From contig MNRO01000016.1 of the NCBI GenBank assembly GCA_001915995.1, positions 1-17,939 of the forward strand: 17,939 bases of DNA. The letters run 5' to 3'. The position numbers and the translations under genes are program-made. Origin of the DNA: Clostridium sp. 26_21 (GTDB taxonomy: Bacteria > Bacillota > Clostridia > TANB77 > CAG-508). This document shows, one piece after another, positions 13,968-17,939 of the stretch (its first letter is position 1; each line of letters starts with the position of its first letter). The notes below the pieces were generated by a model, which saw only the letters and a program-made list of their open reading frames with translations, did no database searches and was not told the origin of the DNA.

Positions 13968-13990
13968 TTTCCTAATAGAGACTTAGGAAA
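13968..13990 (+). repeat. Hairpin between porG and porD
   Basis: TTTCCTAA (13968-13975) and TTAGGAAA (13983-13990) form an 8-bp stem with a 7-base loop, ending directly at the porD ribosome site GGAAGGAG (13991-13998). It has no T tract, so it is not a terminator. It could be an RNA processing or stability site that sets the subunit ratio. Confidence 0.45.
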
Positions 13991-14003
13991 GGAAGGAGAA
14001 AAA

Positions 14004-14294
14004 ATGACAGAAATAAACAAAGAAACACCAATGAAAGACTTAACAATCGGTGGAAACATATATTGTGCAGGAAATGCAAGAGAATTTAAAACAGGTGACT
14101 GGAGAAGCATGAAACCTGTGTGGGATGAAGAAAAATGTAAACAATGTGGACTATGTTTTGCAGTATGTCCAGATAATTCAATACCAGTAGGAAAAGATTG
14201 TAAAAGAACAGAAACAGATTTTGACTATTGTAAAGGATGTGGAGTATGTGCACAAGTATGTCCATTTAAAGCAATAGAAATGAAAGTTGAATAA
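14004..14294 (+). CDS. porD: Pyruvate:ferredoxin oxidoreductase, delta subunit (2x[4Fe-4S])
   Basis: A 96-residue, bacterial-ferredoxin-like subunit with two complete CxxCxxCxxxCP clusters: Cys45-48-51-55 (CKQCGLCFAVCP) and Cys76-79-82-86 (CKGCGVCAQVCP). It carries electrons from the TPP-containing beta subunit to soluble ferredoxin. An N-terminal extension of about 40 residues (with CAGNAREFKTGDWRSMKPVW) is typical of porD. It lies 59 bases after porG and 107 bases before porA. Confidence 0.93.
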   Translation: MTEINKETPMKDLTIGGNIYCAGNAREFKTGDWRSMKPVWDEEKCKQCGLCFAVCPDNSIPVGKDCKRTETDFDYCKGCGVCAQVCPFKAIEMKVE

Positions 14295-14401
14295 ATCAAT
14301 TAAAGTTCAAAAATATAAAATTTGGCAAGAACAAATATGAATTTTAATATGAAAATGATTTTATATGAATAATGAGAAAAATTTAGAAAGGAAATAAAAA
14401 A

Positions 14402-15592
14402 ATGAGTATAAGAGAAAGATTAAGTGGAAATGAAGCAACAGCAATAGCAATGAAACAAATAAATCCAGATGTAGTTGCAGCATTCCCAATTACACCATCA
14501 ACAGAAATACCACAATATTTTTCAACATTTGTATCAAATGGAGAAGTAGACACAGAATTTGTTGCAGTTGAAAGTGAACATAGTGCAATGTCTGCAACAA
14601 TTGGTGCAGAAGCTGCTGGAGCAAGAGCAATGACAGCTACATCTGCAAACGGATTATCATTAATGTGGGAAATGATATATATAGCATCAAGTTTAAGATT
14701 GCCAATAGTAATGGCATTAGTAAATAGAGCAGTTTCAGGACCATTAAATATCCATAATGATCATTCAGATGCAATGGGAGTAAGAGATGCTGGATGGATA
14801 ATGTTATTTTCAGAAAATAACCAAGAAGCTTATGATAATATGTTAATGGCACATAGAATTGCAGAACATAAAGATGTTCAATTACCAGTAATGATATGTC
14901 AAGATGGATTTATTACATCACATTCAATTGAAAATATTGAATTAGAAAATGATGAAGAAGTAAAGAAATTTGTTGGACAATACAAACCTGAACATTATTT
15001 ATTAAATGATAAAGAACCAATAGCAATTGGACCATTAGATTTACAAGCATATTTATTTGAACATAAGGCTCAACAAGCAGAAGCAATGAAAAATGCTAAA
15101 AAAGTAATAAAAGAAGTTGCAAAAGAATTTGAAAAATGGACAGGAAGAAAATATGAATTTTTTGAAAAATACAAATTAGATGATGCAGAAATAGCAATAG
15201 TATGTATGAACTCAACAGCAGGAACAACAAAAGCAGTGGTTGATGAATTAAGAGAAAAAGGTGTAAAAGCAGGATTATTAAAATTAAGAATGTTTAGACC
15301 ATTCCCAGCAGAAGAAATTGCAGAAGCATTACAAGGATTAAAAGCAGTAGCAATACTTGATAAAGCAGATTCATTAAATTCAGCAGGTGGAGCATTATTT
15401 GAAGATGTAACATCAGCAATGTATGTTAATAAAAAACAAGTACCAATGGTAAATTATATTTATGGAATTGGTGGAAGAGATACAACAACAATGCAAATAG
15501 AATCTGTATATAATGATTTACAAGAAATAGTAAAAACAGGAGAAACAGGAAATCCATATAGATATTTAGGACTAAGAAAGGGGGAAGAATAA
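14402..15592 (+). CDS. porA: Pyruvate:ferredoxin oxidoreductase, alpha subunit
   Basis: 396 residues, the usual length of a separate alpha subunit. It has the family features FPITPSTEIPQYF (28-40), ESEHSAMSATIGAEAAGARAM around 56-77 with SANGLSLMWEM just after, and a C-terminal transketolase-like domain (AIVCMNSTAGTTKAVVDELRE, LLKLRMFRPFPAEEI). It shapes the active site with the beta subunit. The 107-base gap upstream holds no ORF and no clear promoter. The stop is one base before the porB start, so the two are translationally coupled and made in equal amounts. Confidence 0.94.
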   Translation: MSIRERLSGNEATAIAMKQINPDVVAAFPITPSTEIPQYFSTFVSNGEVDTEFVAVESEHSAMSATIGAEAAGARAMTATSANGLSLMWEMIYIASSLRLPIVMALVNRAVSGPLNIHNDHSDAMGVRDAGWIMLFSENNQEAYDNMLMAHRIAEHKDVQLPVMICQDGFITSHSIENIELENDEEVKKFVGQYKPEHYLLNDKEPIAIGPLDLQAYLFEHKAQQAEAMKNAKKVIKEVAKEFEKWTGRKYEFFEKYKLDDAEIAIVCMNSTAGTTKAVVDELREKGVKAGLLKLRMFRPFPAEEIAEALQGLKAVAILDKADSLNSAGGALFEDVTSAMYVNKKQVPMVNYIYGIGGRDTTTMQIESVYNDLQEIVKTGETGNPYRYLGLRKGEE

Positions 15593-15593
15593 A

Positions 15594-16544
15594 ATGGCTT
15601 ATGATTTAAAGAAGATAATGGCAGAAAAGCCATCAAGATTCACAGAAGGACACAGAATGTGTGCAGGATGTGGAGCCCCAGTAGTAGCAAGAATGGTATT
15701 AAGAGCATTAAAACCAGAAGATCATGCTGTTATAGCAAATGCAACTGGATGTATGGAAGTATCAACATTTATATATCCATATACAGCATGGACAGATTCA
15801 TTTATACACACTGCATTTGAAAATGCTGGTGCAACATGTTCTGGTGCAGAAGCGGCATATAAAGCCTTAAAAAAACAAGGAAAATTACCACAAGATAAAG
15901 ACACAAAATTTATAGCATTTGGTGGAGATGGTGGAACTTATGATATAGGTTTACAAAGTTTATCAGGAGCAATGGAAAGAGGACATGATATGGTTTATGT
16001 ATGTTATGATAATGGAGCATATATGAACACAGGAATTCAAAGATCATCAGCAACTCCAAAATTTGCTGATACAACAACATCACCAGCAGGAAAAGTTATT
16101 CCAGGAAAAATGCAAATAAGAAAAGATTTAACAAAAATCATGGCAGATCATCATATTCCTTATGTTGCTCAAACACTTGCAATGACAAACTTCAAAGATT
16201 TATATGAAAAATCAGAAAAAGCAATTTATACAAAAGGACCAGCATTCTTAAATGTTATGGCACCATGTCCAAGAGGATGGGGATATGCAACAGAAGATTT
16301 AATGAAAATTAATAAATTAGCTGCAGATACATGTTATTGGCCATTATATGAAGTTGTTGATGGAAAATATCATATAACATATAAACCAGTAAAAAAATTA
16401 CCAGTTGAAGAATTTTTACGTCCACAAAAACGCTTTAAACATATGTTTAAACCTGGAAATGAGTGGATGATAGAAGAATTCCAAAAAGAAGTTGATAAGA
16501 GATGGAATGAACTTTTGGAATTAGAGGAAATTACTAATAAATAA
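15594..16544 (+). CDS. porB: Pyruvate:ferredoxin oxidoreductase, beta subunit (TPP)
   Basis: 316 residues of normal length. MCAGCGAP gives cluster cysteines Cys23 and Cys26, with Cys53 in NATGCMEVST. The TPP/Mg motif is GGDGG (110-114) with Asn140 in CYDNGAYMNTGIQRS. APCPRGWGY (223-231) contributes a further cysteine, as in other beta subunits. It holds TPP and one Fe-S cluster and catalyses decarboxylation of the oxoacid. Its ribosome site GGGGGAAG lies in the end of porA. A terminator follows at 16571-16610. Confidence 0.95.
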   Translation: MAYDLKKIMAEKPSRFTEGHRMCAGCGAPVVARMVLRALKPEDHAVIANATGCMEVSTFIYPYTAWTDSFIHTAFENAGATCSGAEAAYKALKKQGKLPQDKDTKFIAFGGDGGTYDIGLQSLSGAMERGHDMVYVCYDNGAYMNTGIQRSSATPKFADTTTSPAGKVIPGKMQIRKDLTKIMADHHIPYVAQTLAMTNFKDLYEKSEKAIYTKGPAFLNVMAPCPRGWGYATEDLMKINKLAADTCYWPLYEVVDGKYHITYKPVKKLPVEEFLRPQKRFKHMFKPGNEWMIEEFQKEVDKRWNELLELEEITNK

Positions 16545-16570
16545 TTTCATAAATTAAGAAAATATATTGA

Positions 16571-16610
16571 AAAACACTACATAGTTTGAAAGAATATGTG
16601 GTGCTTTTTT
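16571..16610 (+). terminator. Terminator of the por operon
   Basis: CACTACATA (16575-16583) pairs with TATGTGGTG (16595-16603), with one T-G wobble; an A run lies before the stem and CTTTTTT after it. Confidence 0.9.
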
Positions 16611-16630
16611 CTATATAAAAACTATTGGAA

Positions 16631-16739
16631 TTGCAAAAGTGTGATAAATAGAAGAAAAAAGTTTGCAAAAATGTGGCAAAACAATAAAAATAAGTTGCAG
16701 AAATGTGAAAAAGTAGCAAAAATAAGTTGCAAAAACGTG
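16631..16739. repeat. Array of four 13-base direct repeats with exact 32-bp period
   Basis: The core TTGCAAAAATGTG occurs at 16631 (TTGCAAAAGTGTG), 16663 (exact), 16695 (TTGCAGAAATGTG) and 16727 (TTGCAAAAACGTG), each exactly 32 bases apart. The spacers are partly alike: the second and third end in the same AAAAATAAG. The period is close to three helical turns. It is not a CRISPR (core too short, spacers related). It may be an iteron-like or operator array, or the remnant of a tandem repeat. Confidence 0.65.
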
Positions 16740-16744
16740 ATTGA

Positions 16745-16861
16745 ATGAAAATTTATGTTAGATTTTCAATGAGAAATTTGGATATGAGTGGAAATATTTT
16801 GAATGTGCCAATTTTTATGACTGAATATATTGATAGATTAATTCAAATTGGAGAAAATTAG
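16745..16861 (+). CDS. Possible 38-aa small protein or gene remnant
   Basis: The frame ATG 16745 to TAG 16861 encodes a short product beginning MKIYVRF and ending IDRLIQIGEN. No ribosome site is visible before 16745; internal ATGs at 16769 and 16784 are no better. A terminator begins exactly at the stop, as at other gene ends in this window, which suggests that this is the true end of a transcribed unit. It could equally be the C-terminal remnant of a decayed gene. No family recognised. Confidence 0.25.
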   Translation: MKIYVRFSMRNLDMSGNILNVPIFMTEYIDRLIQIGEN

Positions 16862-16889
16862 TAAGATTTAAATGTCTTACTATTTTTTT
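16860..16889 (+). terminator. Terminator after the small ORF
   Basis: AGTAAGA (16860-16866) pairs with TCTTACT (16875-16881), followed by a seven-base T run. Confidence 0.8.
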
Positions 16890-16901
16890 ATTACAAACCA
16901 C

Positions 16902-16930
16902 TTCAAAAAAAATAATCAATATGCTAAAAT
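16902..16930 (+). promoter_or_regulatory. Promoter of the last gene
   Basis: TTCAAA at 16902-16907, a 17-base spacer, and TAAAAT at 16925-16930 with TG at 16922-16923 (extended -10). It lies about 52 bases before the ATG. Confidence 0.55.
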
Positions 16931-16981
16931 AAAAGAAGTAAAAAGTCGAGAAATCGAAAGAGAAAATGAGAGGAAAACACT

Positions 16982-17939
16982 ATGGAAGAAATGTTTGATA
17001 TAGAAAAATTTAATGTAATAAGTGATGAAGAAAATTACTACTTTTTTAGGTCATTAGAGCCAGGAGACATAAAAGACCTAGAAGAAGGAAATATAAAAGA
17101 TGAGAACGGAAAATATATAAGATTACGTACAGATAGAGAAAGATGGGAAGAAACACATAGTATAAAGCCAAGATGGAATGCAGAAAGTATAGTAACACTA
17201 GAAGAAATGTATAATCATATAAAAATGCATTATAGCTTAGAAACAAACTGTATTTCATTATCAAGTAATGCAAATGTAGCAAGAACATATGGAGAAACAT
17301 TTAGTGATAAATATGTAATGATAAAAGTTCCAAAAAAAGAAATGGGACAAAGAGTATATAATGCAGGTCAATATATGTTAGCAGAAATAGATAAAAAAGT
17401 ACAAGAAAGAATAGCCCAAGGAAATATCCCAGAAGAAGTATTAGAAGATTTTGAAAGAATAGATGCTGTGGCAGAATCAAAAGAATTAAAAGAGATAATA
17501 AAAGTAAAATATACAGCACCAAATGGAATAGACATAAGTAAATCTGGAATGAAAAAAGGAATAGTATATAAAGCACCATTAGCCAGAGTAAGTAGTTTCC
17601 AAGCATTAGATGATGAGCAAACATTAGAAAAAAACAAAATAGTAGCAAAATTAACAATATTAGAACAAAAAGGATTAATGGGACCAGCAGTTCCAAGAAT
17701 AAAAACAAATAGTGAATTAATAAAAACATTAGGAAGTGCATTTGCATCAGGAGAACAGATATATTATGGAGATATAGAAGGAAATAGAGTAACAGACATA
17801 TCAAAAGAATTTTTAGATATGTTTGCATTAATACAACAAGCAGAAAATCAAGATAAACAAATTGTAAATGAATTAAAAACAGAATTAGTAAAATATATAA
17901 CCAAAGGTGGAAAATTAGAAATACCAGAAGAAAGCCTAT
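16982..17939 (+). CDS. N-terminal part of a large hypothetical protein, possible ADP-ribosyltransferase-like fold (3' cut off)
   Basis: The frame is open from ATG 16982 to the window end (319 codons plus one base), with GAGAGG at 16968-16973 as ribosome site. Residues about 18-120 recall ADP-ribosyltransferase-like folds: YYFFRSLEPGD near 19-29 (a candidate R of the NAD site), an aromatic/charged segment with ERWEE, then CISLSSNANVARTYGE near 89-104 and a strand YVMIKVPKKEMG. The order R ... S-x-S ... with a following strand fits, but the late catalytic Glu cannot be assigned, so this is a weak match. Residues 120-319 are charged and helical and not recognised. The style resembles the gene whose 3' end opens the window. 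Confidence 0.6.
   Translation, partial: MEEMFDIEKFNVISDEENYYFFRSLEPGDIKDLEEGNIKDENGKYIRLRTDRERWEETHSIKPRWNAESIVTLEEMYNHIKMHYSLETNCISLSSNANVARTYGETFSDKYVMIKVPKKEMGQRVYNAGQYMLAEIDKKVQERIAQGNIPEEVLEDFERIDAVAESKELKEIIKVKYTAPNGIDISKSGMKKGIVYKAPLARVSSFQALDDEQTLEKNKIVAKLTILEQKGLMGPAVPRIKTNSELIKTLGSAFASGEQIYYGDIEGNRVTDISKEFLDMFALIQQAENQDKQIVNELKTELVKYITKGGKLEIPEESL

Noticed and set aside
16631..16739. CRISPR array
   Set aside because: The repeat core is only 13 bases with substitutions, spacers are 19 bases and related to each other, and no cas gene is in view.
17301..17828. 175-codon minus-strand ORF
   Set aside because: It is a Leu/Phe-rich shadow of the plus-strand gene at 16982-17939; such frames appear opposite GAA/AGA/ATA-rich genes throughout the window.
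1..17939. tRNA, rRNA, transposase or integrase genes
   Set aside because: I saw no cloverleaf-like sequence, rRNA segment, transposase motif or terminal inverted repeats flanking a gene.

Overview
The window comes from a very AT-rich, strictly anaerobic Gram-positive bacterium, most likely an uncultured Clostridia-type Bacillota. The evidence is the AGA/ATA-heavy codon use, AGGAGG-type ribosome sites, SigA-like promoters with 17-bp spacers, an mraZ-rsmH-ftsL cell-division operon, and a four-subunit pyruvate (2-oxoacid):ferredoxin oxidoreductase. TGA is used as a normal stop, so this is not a Mollicutes code.

Layout. 1-610: the 3' end of an unrecognised lysine/glutamate-rich protein and a small overlapping ORF. 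705-1130: a stand-alone HD-domain (RelA/SpoT-type) hydrolase with its own promoter, structured leader and terminator. 1298-6362: three unrecognised genes. The first is coiled-coil, the second carries a complete HExxH...NEA zinc-protease signature, and the third has its own promoter and looks like a very divergent DHH/DHHA1 phosphoesterase. This is the most likely place for an undescribed system. 6385-7766: a small hypothetical gene divergent from a LysR regulator. 7851-8982 (minus): a cysteine desulfurase interrupted by one extra base. 9129-11240: mraZ-rsmH-ftsL, with a promoter followed by a 10-bp-periodic MraZ operator and closed by a terminator straight after ftsL. 11252-12334: a membrane-anchored HTH protein divergent from a HAD phosphatase. 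12388-13026 (minus): a zinc-dependent phospholipase C-like gene of visibly higher GC, probably acquired. 13286-16610: the porGDAB operon with a near-consensus promoter and a terminator. 16620-16981: an intergenic region holding a 32-bp-period direct repeat array, a possible 38-codon ORF with a terminator, and a promoter. 16982-17939: the 5' part of a large gene with a possible ADP-ribosyltransferase-like N-terminus.

How the genes work together. por supplies acetyl-CoA and reduced ferredoxin for fermentation. mraZ/rsmH/ftsL serve transcription control, 16S rRNA methylation and divisome assembly. The HD hydrolase probably acts on alarmone-type nucleotides, and the cysteine desulfurase would supply sulfur for Fe-S clusters such as those in Por. 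The two end genes and the 1298-6362 cluster share a lysine/glutamate-rich, coiled-coil style and may belong to lineage-specific accessory families. All functional calls rest on motif reading by eye; no database search was run.
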